From Mallotus nudiflorus (lineage: Eukaryota; Streptophyta; Magnoliopsida; Malpighiales; Euphorbiaceae): DNA of 64,000 bases. The notes beneath the pieces were generated by a model, which was not told the DNA's origin, did not search any database, and was given only the letters and a program-made list of their open reading frames with translations. Positions 40,165 through 52,078 of this stretch are shown in pieces. The stretch lies in contig CANTUR010000795.1 in NCBI GenBank assembly GCA_947683625.1, positions 62,001 through 126,000 on the forward strand, in the 5' to 3' direction. A program made the translations under genes and the position numbers. Numbering within the stretch: position 1 is the stretch's first letter; every line of letters begins with the position of its first letter.

Positions 40165-40795
40165 TCTACTAATATGAAGCTTCCGTGCTTTGGTATCGTT
40201 ATTATCACGAATTGATTTGGCTTCTTATCTGGCTGTTTCATTAAGCTCAACACAAGTGCTCTGTTCCTACAATCTCAAGGGGAAAAAAATTTATTTGAAC
40301 TAGAAACGATGAGCAAAAAAAGCGAAGCATAGTCCGCATATTAGGATGAATGCACAGAGGGTCAAAACAACAAACCTTCATGATCAAGCGTAGTCTATAG
40401 TTTATCCTTTTCTGGGTTCAAAAAAGCACCAAATGGATGCGGAAAAATCCAGGATGCTTTAAAAAAAAAAAAATACAAACAAACTCATATCAATATATCG
40501 AGAAATTATATAATAGATGTAAACCATTGTTTTGTTGGAAAAACAAATCAATTATATTAAAACATGTAGAAAAATAATAAATAAATTATTTAATTAATTA
40601 ATTAATTATAAGATATGATTTTTTTTAAATGCATGTAAGTATCACTTATTTTCTTTAAAATTTTTAGATTTTTTTTAATTAATTATTTAATTATTATTGA
40701 ATTGACTTTTCAATTAAACGTAATAAACCGATATATTCCTCTGCAAAAGAAAAAGTAATAAAGTAGTTTATAAAAGGGTTTAGCTATGTAACATA
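40165..40795. other. upstream flank of HMA5 paralogue
   Basis: Expected promoter side of the paralogue. I searched for the exon 1 and metal-binding domains found in the intact gene and see no trace. AT-rich after 40450, with A/T runs and a TTAA-rich stretch at 40585-40620. Confidence 0.5.
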
Positions 40796-41190
40796 GAATT
40801 TAGGCCATTTATAAGCAAAAAAAAATGAATTTTATTTACCCAACAGCCCCGAAAGTTAGATAGGCCCAGAAAAGAATTTTTTATTTGCCCAAGAGCCCAG
40901 AAGTTGGGTAGCCCAATAAATGAATTTTTTATTTTCCCAAGAGCCAAGAAAGTTAGATAGCCCAATATGAATTTTGTTTGCTTAGATAGCATAAGAAGCC
41001 CAAAAACAAATTTTATTTGCTTATTTTCACCAAAATGGATTCAACTTGATCTCAAGAAAATTTTTTTTTTTTTTGAAAACGACTTGAACGCACGTTTGAA
41101 CGTTACATGCCCAGAAAAACGCTTGAACACGGTTGAACGATACACGGCCTAGAAAGTTAGATAGCCCAAGAAATGAATTTTATTTGCTTA
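40796..41190. repeat. degenerate ~50-bp tandem repeat
   Basis: Four to five imperfect units with the pattern GAATTTTATTTGCCCAAGAG, CCCAGAAAGTTAGATAGCCCA (about 40822, 40873, 40922, 40970), with a further unit at about 41150-41190 (AAGTTAGATAGCCCAAGAAATGAATTTTATTTGCTTACTTTCACC). No coding role seen. Confidence 0.75.
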
Positions 41191-41204
41191 CTTTCACCAA
41201 AATG

Positions 41205-41765
41205 GGATTCGATGGTTGTATCTCATCTTCTTCTAGTTGCACTGGTTGTATCTCATCTTCTCCTGGTATGACTATGAAAATGACAGGCTTGTTGCGTTGG
41301 TTTTATCTCATCTTCTCCTGGGGTATGACTAGGAAAATTACAGGCTGCAGGTTGCTCGGTTGTATCTCATCTTCTCCTGGTATGATTCAAGTTGCACTGG
41401 TATCTAATCTTCTCCTAGTTGCGCTGGTTGTATCTAATCTTCTCCGGGTATGATTCAAGTTGCACCGGTTGTATGGGGAAGATGGGCAGGGAGGAAAATG
41501 ACCATGAATTGTATCTCATCTTCTCCTGGTTGCGCTGGTTGTGTCTCATCTTCTCCTGGTATGATTCGAGTTGCACTGGTTGTATGAGGAGGGTGGGTGA
41601 GGAGGAAAATGACTATGAATTGTATCTCATCTTCTCCTGGTAGCGCTGGTTGTATCTCATCTTCTACTGGTATGATTAAAGTTGCACTGGTTGTATGAGG
41701 AGGGTGGGTAAGGAGGGTGGGGTTACATGACTATGAAAATGGTAGGAGCAGTGAGGAGGGTGGGG
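41205..41765. repeat. minisatellite, TTGTATCTCATCTTCTCCTGG core
   Basis: A GT/CT-rich array in otherwise AT-rich DNA. The core (TTGTATCTCATCTTCTCC) occurs about ten times, alternating with GGTATGATTCAAGTTGCACTGG. From about 41470 a longer unit near 130 bp appears, adding GAGGAGGGTGGG and GAGGAAAATGACTATGAA. The open frames across it (41133-41643) are a by-product of the repeat period. Confidence 0.85.
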
Positions 41766-41899
41766 TTATATGATATCTCCTGGTATGACTATGAAAATGA
41801 CAGTGAGGTTGGTGGGGTTATATGACTACGAAAATGAGGGTAGGTTATAAGGAGGGTAGGGTAATACGAAAATGGGACTATAAACATATGAAAATGACA

Positions 41900-43625
41900 C
41901 TGAAGGTGTCAGGAGGGTGTCAATAGCCTTAGTTCCACATATGAAAAAGACAGTAAGGTTGCATATACAAAAAAAAAAAGTTGGACAAAACGAAAATGAA
42001 AAAGTCCAAATAATTTAAAATTTTATATTTAAAAATTAGATAATTTTAAATAAAAATAAAATAATTATATTTATTATCAAATTTAAATAAATTATTAAAT
42101 TATTAGTATAAGATTCAAATACAAATATGTTATAAAAAATTCTTACTTATAATGTGCTACATTTTCAATATGAATTATGATTGATATTTAAAATTAATAT
42201 TCTTATGATTAATTTAATTTAAATAATTTTACATAATCTCTAATACATATAAAATATTTTTACAGAGAGAAAATATTTTTGGAAATATATCGATAAAAAT
42301 AGTTGTTTGGTTTCCAAGAGTTTTTAAAATTGATTAAAATAGTTTAAGTTTGTATTTTACAATGCAAATTTTCATATTTAAAAATAGATAGATTTAAATA
42401 AAAATAGTACAATTTTATTATATTTATTATCAAATTTAAATAAATACATAAAATTTTAAATTAGTAAAAGACTCATATTCATTTTAATTATATTATAGAC
42501 AAAACAATATTACCCTCCCAAATGCGATATCAATTTTTTTTTATTCTGTAATTTTTTTTTTTATACATAATGTTTAACACAATAATTATTGTAAATACGT
42601 AAACAATTTTAAACAATTTTTTTTATATTATTATTTATTTTTATAATAACTCTTAAAATGAAATATACATTATATATGAATCATTATTAATAGTATATAT
42701 TATTTAATATTTACAATTTATTTTATTCATATTATAATAACCCATAATTTTATAATAAAAATAAAAATAAATTATATATTTAATAAATATTTTAACCTCA
42801 AAAGCTAATTTAATTAAATAAGCATAACAATATACCATTCTATTGAAGTATATATATATATATATCAATGTATAATATCTATTAAATTTTAATTAATCCG
42901 ATTTGATATAAATAGAATCATAAAAACAGTAAAAAGTTACTAAACAATTAACTTAACATAATTTCTATCAAATAATCTCCAACCGTTGTTGATAGATTCA
43001 AATATATATATATATATATATACTAATAAATAACTATATGTTTCACAAATAAACAAAAAACTTATTAAATTTGTTATATATAGTAAATAAATAATTAAAA
43101 ATATTATTATCATTAAATAAGGTTTTAAAAATTGTAACAGTGTTATTTATTTAGCAATTAAATATAAACTTAATATAGTTTAATTTATTATAACTTTTTT
43201 ATTTTTTCAATATTTTTAATATTAATAATTTTATTTCCTCAAAAATTAATTTTATTAGATATAAAATAGAAATTAATCTAATTAAAATAAAAATATATTT
43301 TCAATTAAATTAGAATTTTTGTTAGAAAGAAGATAGAAGTTAACATAATTAAAATAGAAAATATACTTTTAATTAAATTATAATTATATTTAGTTAATTT
43401 AATTTTTATTAAAAATAAAATAGAAATTAACCCAATTAAAATAGAAAATAGAATTTCAATCACATTAAAATTATTTTTTAATTAATTTAATTTTTATTAA
43501 TAAATATTAAATTATCTAATTTTTATATAATAATAAATAAATATTATTTTGTAATTTTATATGTCTCTATTTCTTGCATTTATATATAAATATGTATATT
43601 AAGAAACGAGGCAAAACGCCTAAAC
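41900..43625. other. AT-rich intergenic DNA
   Basis: No gene or clear mobile element. Very AT-rich, with short (AT)n runs at about 42852-42866 and 43004-43020. A reverse-orientation relative of the tandem repeat at 61405-61904 lies at about 43255-43490. Confidence 0.6.
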
Positions 43626-43629
43626 TCAA

Positions 43630-43975
43630 TAAAAAGTAACTAATCTATTCATTCCACATCCTAGCTTATCATAATCCAACCACTGAATTAATTCCAGCGG
43701 AGGTCTCTGAAATTTGTGGCATCCAATACAAAGCCTTCCAGCTAATGTTGCCATGCAATCAGCCGCCTGATTAGCCTCCTGAAAAATATGCCTCATTTTA
43801 ACTTCCCAATCACGTTTGAGCAGCTCCTTGATTGAGCGAACCAAATGTGCATGGCTGTGGACTCTCCTCCCTTTGTCATGCAGAATAAGAGAAGAGCATG
43901 CTTGCTATCTGATTCAAGCTCCACTCTTCGAAAGCCAAGTTCCCATGCTAGGGATAAATTCATTTATATTTAGTT
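43630..43975 (-). pseudogene. RNase H-like domain fragment
   Basis: Reads LAWELGFRRVELESDSKHALL, then, after a one-base frame change near 43885, VHSHAHLVRSIKELLKRDWEV, MRHIFQEANQAADCMATLAG. This is the plant RNase H-like family found at the C-terminus of many LINE-type (non-LTR) elements and in stand-alone copies: acidic residues in ELESDS and a terminal E-x-N-x-x-A-D. The front third and any RT are missing; nothing LINE-like is visible on either side. Confidence 0.75.
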
Positions 43976-45529
43976 AAGGGACTAAATCAAGAGAGTAATT
44001 TATATTAAGAATAGTTGAAAAAAAAAATTATAAAAGGAATCCTTGTCTTTCTATTATAGTCCCCAGATTTTAATTTATACCATTAAAACCTACCCTTTTT
44101 ATTTTTTTTTTTAACTCTTTAAAACTTAATTTTTCTTTAAGGTCATAAAACTATTTAAATTTATGTTGTAATTTTATGCAACGTTATACATGCAATAATA
44201 AAAACTTTACATTTTTTTATAATAAGTTATTTATAATTAATTAATTTTTTATTTGATGTTTCAATATTTTTTTTATTTTTACATTTTTAATGAGGGTAAA
44301 ATTTTACTATATTTATTTCTTCACTTACAAAATCTGAGTATATATATATATCATTTTTAATTCAATGTTATAATCCTAGTAAAATTTCTATTTAAAATCT
44401 CTATATCATTTTTTACCTTTAAATTATAGTTTTGGTTAATTTTTATGGAAATAAAAAATTTAATAAATTAAGTTTTGATTTTTCTCATCGAATGTTAATA
44501 ACTTTTTAAAATAATAAAAGTGTTCTTTGTCGAATTATAATCTAATATTACAACATTAATATAGTTATAATTTATTGTAAATTAAATATATTTATTAACA
44601 ACTCGAACTCATGAACTTATCTTATATTATAATAATTGTAAATAAATTGAAAATACATTTATATTTTGTAGAAATAAATTTAAAATATTTGCAAAAAATA
44701 TTTTCTAAAAAAATTTAATGCAAAATTATCATAATGGATAAAGGCCTCATAATTAAAGTTTTGTTTTTATGTTTCCTAGCAAAACCACTATAGAACCTGC
44801 TTTGCTGCTTCGTGTATGTTTTTTTTTTTTTTTTAAACTTGCGTTTGACACGCAACGAGTTGAGATTCTGGCAATGGAATTTCTTTTTTTTTTTTCCTTT
44901 GTTCAAAGAAATATGAGATTTTATTAATAGATATAATATAATAGAAGTTGTCATGCTAATAAATTCATATATAAAAATATATTATTTTATATCATTATAT
45001 AAAAAATATAAGACCCCTATTTCCAAACACTGCCTTACAGTTTTTTTTTTTAACAATTATATCAAATAATTAAATTTCAATGCAATAAATAGAGAAAATA
45101 GAGAGATAGAATTCGATTATAATCTACTCAACATGATATCTACACTTTTTATTATTTGAACTACTCGTTGGGAACTAAACTTGTTATGTTACCAACTCAT
45201 TTATAAATCAATTGACAAAAAAATTGTATTCTGTCTAAAAATTTAAATCAAAACTTTCTCTGTTATGACTTTCCCTTCTTGCAACCACAGCCTCTATAAA
45301 TTTAAAAACCGAATACACTAATAGTCAAAGGAATTCTAGTTTAAAAGAGCTTAATCTAGAATAGAACATTTTTTGAAATGAATTGTCAAGTGCAGCAACA
45401 TTATTAGGCTTGAAAGAACAACTTGCATTAATAAATCAATGTTCAATGAAAAATAAATAATTTTTCAACAAAGACTGAAGTTATATATGACTAGTAGCAT
45501 GAAAAAGAAAAGGAAAAATGTAAAAATAT
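43976..45529. other. AT-rich intergenic DNA
   Basis: I see no gene. It contains homopolymer T tracts (44100-44112, 44818-44835, 44884-44896, 45041-45051). The - strand ORF at 44715-44954 is rich in K runs from these tracts and is not credible. Confidence 0.6.
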
Positions 45530-46252
45530 CCTTAATGTTTTAATCTAATCGTAGATAAATCATTAATATTTTTAAAGGTTCAATTATATCGTTAATGTTA
45601 TAAAATTAGACTATATAAACACTCATTTTCATTAATCACTGACAATCATATATATGGCTTGTGGTGTTCAAAAACATTAATAATTGATTTGCTTATTAAA
45701 TTTAATATAATAAGACTTATAAAATTATATTATCTAATTTGATTTATATGTTGTCATAAATTAAGTAGATGTTAGTTTTTAATGAAAATAGTGTTGTGAA
45801 ATAAAGATTAAATTACTTATTTTGTTATAGAACTAAACTTGAATTTAGTAGTATTTAATTAGAAGAAAAATATTTTATAGTAGAATGATTTTGAGAGAAT
45901 TTAGAAAGAGTTTGGAGAGAATTTAGAGAACTATAATATTGAAAGAATTTGGAGAGTAATCTATCTTTTCTTCTTCTTAATCTTAACCTTCTCATTAATG
46001 AATTTCAATCCCTTTATATAGAGATTTTATTTTCACTATTTGAGTACTATTCTCTCACAAGCAATATATTGTTCATTCACAAGCAATATATTGTTCATTC
46101 ACATTCATAATACTCCCCCTTGAATAACAATATTTTGCAACTGCCTCGTTAAAACCTTGCTAAATAAAACCCAATGGGAAAAACTTTAGCTTAAGGAAAA
46201 AGAGTACAGTGCATGATATTCTCCCCCTCAAGTTGATATGTATAATCTTCCT

Positions 46253-48205
46253 TCACATAGTATGTAGATGTCGCATTCCAATATCGTGAACGTGCTTTTT
46301 AAAGATTGCAGTTGGAAGTGCCTTTGTGAAAAGATCAGCTGAATTCTGGCTAGACTGAATATACTTGATATCTATATAAGTGTCTTTTATTAGCTCTTGA
46401 GTGTATGAAAAGAATCTTGGAGGTATATGTTGGGTTCTATCACTTTTGATATATCCTTCCCTTAACTGTGCAATGCATGTTGCATTATCTTCATATAAAA
46501 TTGTTGGACTTTTGTTGACTGGAAAACCACAAGATTCTTCAATATGATGTGTCATTGATCTAAGCCACACACACTCTCTACTTGCTTCATGTAGTGCAAT
46601 AATTTCAGAATGATTTGAGGAAGTAGTGACAAGCGTTTGTTTCTGGGAACGCCAAGAAATTGCAGTTCCATTATTTGTGAACACATAGCCTGTTTGAGAT
46701 TTCGCTTTATGAGGATCAGATAAATGTCCTGCATCTGCATAACCAATCAATTCTTGTTTTGAATTGTTAGAATAAAATAAACCCAAATCAACATTTCCTC
46801 GAAGGTATCGAAGTATATGTTTGACCCCTTTCCAATGCCTTTTTGTTGGAGCTGAATTGAACCTCGCTAATAAATTAACTGCAAAAGATATGTCAGGTCT
46901 AGTACAATTAGCAAGATACATTAGAGCTCCAATGGCACTGAGATATGGAAATTCAGGACCAAGAATTTCTTCATTTTCTTCACAGGGTCGAAATGGATCA
47001 GTTTCAATATTGAGTGATCTAACGACCATTGGAGTACTTAAAGGATTTGCTTTATCCATATTAAAGCGTTTCAAGATCTTTTCTGTGTAATTTGATTGAT
47101 GTACGAATATCCCATTGTGCATTTGCTCAATTTGTAAACCAAGGCAATACTTGGTTTTTCCAAGATCTTTCATTTCAAATTCTTCCTTTAAGTATACTGT
47201 TGCTTCATGGATCTCATTTTCTGTTCCAATGATATTCAAATCATCAACATATACAGCTATAATCACAAATCTGGATATTTTTTTCTTAATAAAAATGCAT
47301 GGGCAAATAATATTACTCACATATCCTTTATTAATCAAATAATCGCTTAAACGATTATACCACATGCGCCCAGACTGTTTTAACCCATATAAAGATCTTT
47401 AGAGCTTGATTGAATACATTTCTTTGGGTTTTGTACTTAATGCTTCAGGCATTTTAAATCCTTTAGGGATTTTCATATAAATGTCACTATCAAGTGATCC
47501 ATATAAATAAGCAGTCACAACATCCATAAGACGCATTTCTAATTTCTTAGAAACTACTAGGCTAATCAGATACCTGAACGTAATTGCATCCATAACAAGA
47601 GAATACGTTTCATCATAATCAATTCCTGGCCTTTGTGAAAAACCTTGAGCTACAAGTCTAGCTTTGTACCTTATTATTTCATTTTTCTCATTTCTCTTTC
47701 GTACAAAGACCCACTTGTATCCTACAGGTTTCACATTTTTAGGCATAGGAATAATTGGCCCAAAAACATTTCGTTTGTTTAGTGAGTCCAATTCAGCCTG
47801 CATAGCATCTTTCCATTTTATCCAATCATGCCTATTTTGACATTCCATGACTGATTTTGGTTCAGGATCATCTTTGTCATTTATGATTTCACATGCAACA
47901 GTATATGACAATGTTTCATGACTTTCTTTATTTTCTATTTCTTCAGGAATATTTTCCTCGCTATCAATATGATTATCTACTCCCTTTCTCTTTCGAGGAT
48001 TTTTATCCTTAGAACCAATTGGTCTTCCACACTTCTGGCGTGTTTTAGACTCATGAGTGTCTTTATTCTCAGATTTTATTTCTGGAATTTCAATACGAGC
48101 AGGAGCATTGGCTGCTGGTATATATGATTTAGTCACTCTTTTTGTATCAGTAAATGCATCTGGAAATTGATTTGCAATTGCTTGTAAGTGCACAATCTTT
48201 TGCAC
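46253..48205 (-). pseudogene. copia reverse transcriptase and RNase H
   Basis: Two parts in the same frame, 48205-47399 and 47365-46253, separated by one TAA at 47401-47399 where related elements have a Gln before RSLYGLKQSG. RT motifs: WKDAMQAELDSL, VGYKWVFVRKRN, YKARLVAQGFSQRPGIDYDETYS, LDVVTAYL-type block (here LMDVVTAYLYGSL), and the catalytic YVDD (about 47247-47236). RNase H follows: LMYLANCTRPDISFAVN, GYADAGHLSDP, SQTGYVF, then the acidic EDNATCIAQL and the C-terminal SADLFTKALP. All catalytic blocks look intact apart from the single stop. Confidence 0.93.
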
Positions 48206-48217
48206 TTCTAATTCACA

Positions 48218-49657
48218 TTATTTTGTGTGAGGATCCAGATGCAATAATGATGGTTCATTCCATGAAATATCCCTTTTCACTTCTTTCTCCCCTTTTCCTA
48301 ATGTTGGGAAAACAACCTCATTAAATTGGCAATCAGCAAAACGTGCTGTAAAAACATCACCAGTTAGAGGTTCAAGATATCTAATAATCGAGGGTGTTTC
48401 AAACCCAACATAAATTCCCAATCTTCGTTGAGGACCCATTTTTGTGCGCTGAGGTGGCGCAATGGGTACATATACTGCACAACCAAAAATTTTGAGATGG
48501 GAAATATTTGACTCTTGACCAAATGCCAATTGTAGTGGGGAGTATTTATGATATGCACTAGGTCTGATGCGAATTAATGAAGCAGCATGTAGGATTGCAT
48601 GACCCCAAACTGAAATGGGAAGCTTTGTTCTCATTATTAATGGTCTAGCAATAAACTGAAGTCGTTTAATCAATGATTCAGCTAAACCATTTTGAGTATG
48701 TACATGGGCAACGGGATGCTCAACAATGATCCCAGTAGACATACAATAATCATTGAATGCTTGAGATGTAAATTCACCAGCATTATCAAGTCTTACCCTC
48801 TTGATTGTATAATCAGGGAATTGTGCTCGTAATTTAATAATTTCAGCAAGCAACCTTGCAAATGCAACATTACGAGTTGACAATAGACAAACATGTGACC
48901 ATCTACTAGATGCATCAATTAATACCATAAAATATCTGAATGGTCCACATGGTGGGTGAATTGGCCCACATATATCACCTTGAATTCTTTCAAGAAACAT
49001 AGGTGATTCATTTTGAATTTTAGATGGTGAAGGTCTCAAGATTAATTTTCCAAGAGAACAAGCTGTACATGGCATTTCATTTGATTGAGGAATTCTTTGC
49101 CCCTTCAAGGGATGCCCATGTGAATTCTCAATTATCCTTCGCATCATTACTGATCCAGGATGACCTAATCTGTCATGCCATAAATTTATTATTGAAGGAT
49201 CATAAGATTTTTCTTTTACTGCCATATTTGATTCAATTACATGTATATGCATGTAATGCAATCCAGTAGGGAGTTTTGGCAGTCTTTCCAATACTTGCAT
49301 TTTTCCTGATTCATAGGAAACTATATTTAAATATTTGTTACCATTTATAGTAATAGATTGGGTATCACACCCATTTCGATATATGTCATCAAAACTCAAC
49401 AAATTTCTTGTTGATTTTGGTGAAAACAAAGCTTCATCAATTATAAACTTTGTTCCATTTGGTAACATAAATTTAGCTTTGCCAATTCCTTCAATCAGAT
49501 CTACAGGACCTGATATTGTTTTTACAACTGCCTTTGTGGGCTTTATTTCAGAGAAATAATCTCTATTTTTCAAGATAGTATGTGTAGTACCACTATCTGG
49601 TATGCAGAGATCTCCAATATTGTCTTTATGTTGAGTACAATCCATATTAAACTTCAA
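48218..49657 (-). pseudogene. copia protease-integrase
   Basis: Protease active site PDSGTTHTIL near 49600; GAG-pre-integrase with H-x-R-LGHPG and the C-x-x-C of TACSLGK (zinc-binding HHCC). Integrase core: GDICGPIHPP and a D in VLIDASSRW, RLDNAGEF, and QNGLAESLIKRL, so the D-D-E residues are present. The frame ends in TAA at 48220-48218 (HTK, stop, CELEVQK) and is open again at once, in the same frame, towards RT. The product would insert element cDNA. Confidence 0.93.
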
Positions 49658-49810
49658 AATAGATAAATAAAAAAATTAATCAATTAAGGTAAAAACATAA
49701 AATAATTGTAAAGTAGGACATTTTATTTAATTTAAAAATAACATACATAACAATAACATATTCTTCAAAATCAAATAAGTAATAACAATATACTTAAAAT
49801 TATAGATGTC

Positions 49811-50815
49811 TCAATTTTCATTGTCAGTAAAATCATCAGTAAAATCAGAAACATTTAAATGAGTTGTATCATTAACATGAGTATGATGCTCATTGAAGTT
49901 TATTTCCTTTTCTTTGCCTTTCAATGATGCCTTATAAAGTTGGCAAAGATGTGGTGGTGTTCGACAAATTCGTGACCAGTGTCCTTTACTACCACATCTG
50001 AAACACACAGTTTCAGACTTATATTAAGGCCTTTCTTGAACACCACTGATGACTGATTTTAACTTCTTTTGAGGTTGAGTCTGAGTTTGTTGTGGAGTAT
50101 TATTATATTTATTTCCACGACCATGGCCAAAGAATTGACCTCTTCCACGTCCACGACCTCTACCTCTCCCACGTCCACGGCTATTGTAATTTTTATATCT
50201 GGAATAATTTGTAGCATTTGCTTCTGGAAATGCTATTGAGCCAGTGGGACGGGATTGATGATTTTTCATCAAGAGTTCATTATTTTTCTCAGCTACCAGT
50301 AGGCATGAAATTAGTTCAGAATATTTTTTAAATCTCTGCATCCTGTATTGTTGTTGTAGTGTAACATTTGATGCATGAAATGTGGAGTAAGTTTTCTCTA
50401 GCATATCCTCATCTGTGACTGCCTGTCCACAGAATTTTAATTGTGATACTATTCTGAACATTGCAGAATTATAGTCACTCACTTTTTTGAAATCTTGAAA
50501 GCGTAAAGCTCTCCATTCATCAGTGACTACTGGTAGTATTACATCTCTTTGATGATCATATCTGTCTTTTAGATCCTTCCAAAGAACACTTGGATCTTTG
50601 ACAGTCAAATATTCACATTTTAATCCTTCATCAAGATGACGACGGAGAAAAATTATAGACTTGGCTTTATCTTGCAATGAGGTGTTATTATTTTCTTTTA
50701 TGGTATCAATTAACCCCATTGATTGAAGATGCATCTCTACATCTAGAATCCAAGACATATAATTTTTTCCCGTGATGTCAAGAGCAACGAACTCAAGCTT
50801 TGCTAGATTTGTCAT
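49811..50815 (-). pseudogene. copia gag
   Basis: ATG at 50815 opens a 263-codon gag (MTNLAKLEFVALDITGKNYM): the region around KDPSVLWKDLKDRYDHQ and FHASNVTLQQQY is the copia-type gag domain, followed by a GRGRGRGRGRG stretch. A TAA at 50026-50024 precedes, in the same frame, the zinc knuckle CFRCGSKGHWSRIC and an acidic tail ending near 49811. About 150 bp separate this from the protease frame, still in phase. The R/G-rich tract and knuckle should bind element RNA. Confidence 0.93.
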
Positions 50816-51651
50816 TATGATAACTAATAAAAAAAATATAACTCAATTAGAATTCATAAATTTGATGACTACTAAAAAAATCAAACATGATCAGAAATTT
50901 ACTAATTAATTATATCATGAATGAATATTGCAAGAAATAATAGTGGTACAAAAAATGATACAATAATACTTAAAATTATATCAAATAGAAAATCATCTTC
51001 CATATTAATTATTCCTAAAACTATTATAATAGTCATGATCAAAACACAAATATAAATATACCAAATCATGTTTACAATTTAGAGTAAAGAGAGAAAGAGA
51101 AAATGTATGAATTTGTGTGAATGAATAACATTTATAGCTCATCTATTTATAATGAAAAATATAGCCGTTTATTACCGTTATATTACCGTTGGTAATAAAA
51201 ATATAGCCGTTAGAATTTTTTTTTAATATAATATATTGAGAAATAAATTATATAAAGTAAAATCAATAAATAATATTGATATGATTATTTATAGCAAGTG
51301 AGTTAACATAACGATATGTATAAATATGGGGCAAAACCATCCATTAATATAAAATGGGGTATAGCCTTCCATTAACATAAATAATAAAAAATAAATGTGC
51401 ATAAATATAAATTGGTAGGAGGCATAGCCATCCATAAGGTTAGAACCATTTCTAGCAATATTTGCATCAATGGTGTAGTTAGTAAAACAAAATAAAAATA
51501 ACAATTAATATAAAGGTAGATTGAAGAAATAAATATAAATATATAAATTAATAGGAGGCATAGCCATCCATGATAATATATAATCAAATAATATATTCAT
51601 AAATATTAAATATTAAGAAATATGTACCTTATTGTTTTGATCGAGAGCTCC

Positions 51652-51665
51652 TCGTGCTGATAACG
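51652..51665 (-). other. copia PBS, half-tRNA type
   Basis: The - strand sequence CGTTATCAGCACGA directly follows the LTR end CACAACA. It does not match a tRNA 3' end. It does match the complement of the anticodon arm of plant tRNA-Ile(AAU) as I recall that tRNA, with C opposite the wobble base. This implies a cleaved-tRNA primer, as in Drosophila copia. Confidence 0.65.
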
Positions 51666-52078
51666 TGTTGTGAAATAAAGATTAAATTACTTATTTTGTT
51701 ATAGAACTAAACTTGAATTTAGTAGTATTTAATTAGAAGAAAAATATTTTATAGTAGAATGATTTTGAGAGAATTTAGAAAGAGTTTGGAGAGAATTTAG
51801 AGAACTATAATATTGAAAGAATTTGGAGAGTAATCTATCTTTTCTTCTTCTTAATCTTAACCTTCTCATTAATGAATTTCAATCCCTTTATATAGAGATT
51901 TTATTTTCACTATTTGAGTACTATTCTCTCATAAGCAATATATTGTTCATTCACAAGCAATATATTATTCATTCACATTCATAATAAATAGATATTTATA
52001 TGGTTGAATTTTATAATATTAAAAATGTAATTGACCATTTTTATTTACTATTAGATCAAAATATCAGGGATACTTGCA

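Larger units (their letters stand above)
45792..51986 (-). mobile_element. young Ty1/copia retrotransposon
   Basis: 6195-bp element with two 321-bp LTRs (45792-46112, 51666-51986). I read them as differing at only two positions, both transitions (near 46076 / 51950 and 46091 / 51967). Target duplication AATAG at 45787-45791 and 51987-51991. On the - strand the LTR reads TATTATGAATG...TTTCACAACA. A PBS abuts the 5' LTR and a PPT (TTCAAGGGGGAG) lies at 46124-46113. Gag and pol lie in one frame from 50815 to 46253, broken by three TAA stops. Confidence 0.95.
45530..52078. mobile_element. inverted-repeat MITE split by a copia element
   Basis: Left arm 45530-45640 and right arm (reverse) 52078-51992 share TATCCYTRATRTTTTRATCTAA, then a stretch with GGTTCAATTAYAT and AATRTTATAAAATT, then ATATAAA. 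Removing the copia element and one AATAG leaves about 350 bp with arms of about 90-110 bp. That is the form of a MITE. I could not find a clean target duplication, so the superfamily is open. Confidence 0.6.

Noticed and set aside
41133..41643. ORFs with GCISSSPGM-type repeats
   Set aside because: The frame follows the minisatellite period by chance; two frames are open, with no start context or neighbours to support a gene.
41205..41765. Regularly spaced repeats considered as a CRISPR-like array
   Set aside because: The spacers are themselves repeated, the repeats are imperfect, and this is plant nuclear DNA.
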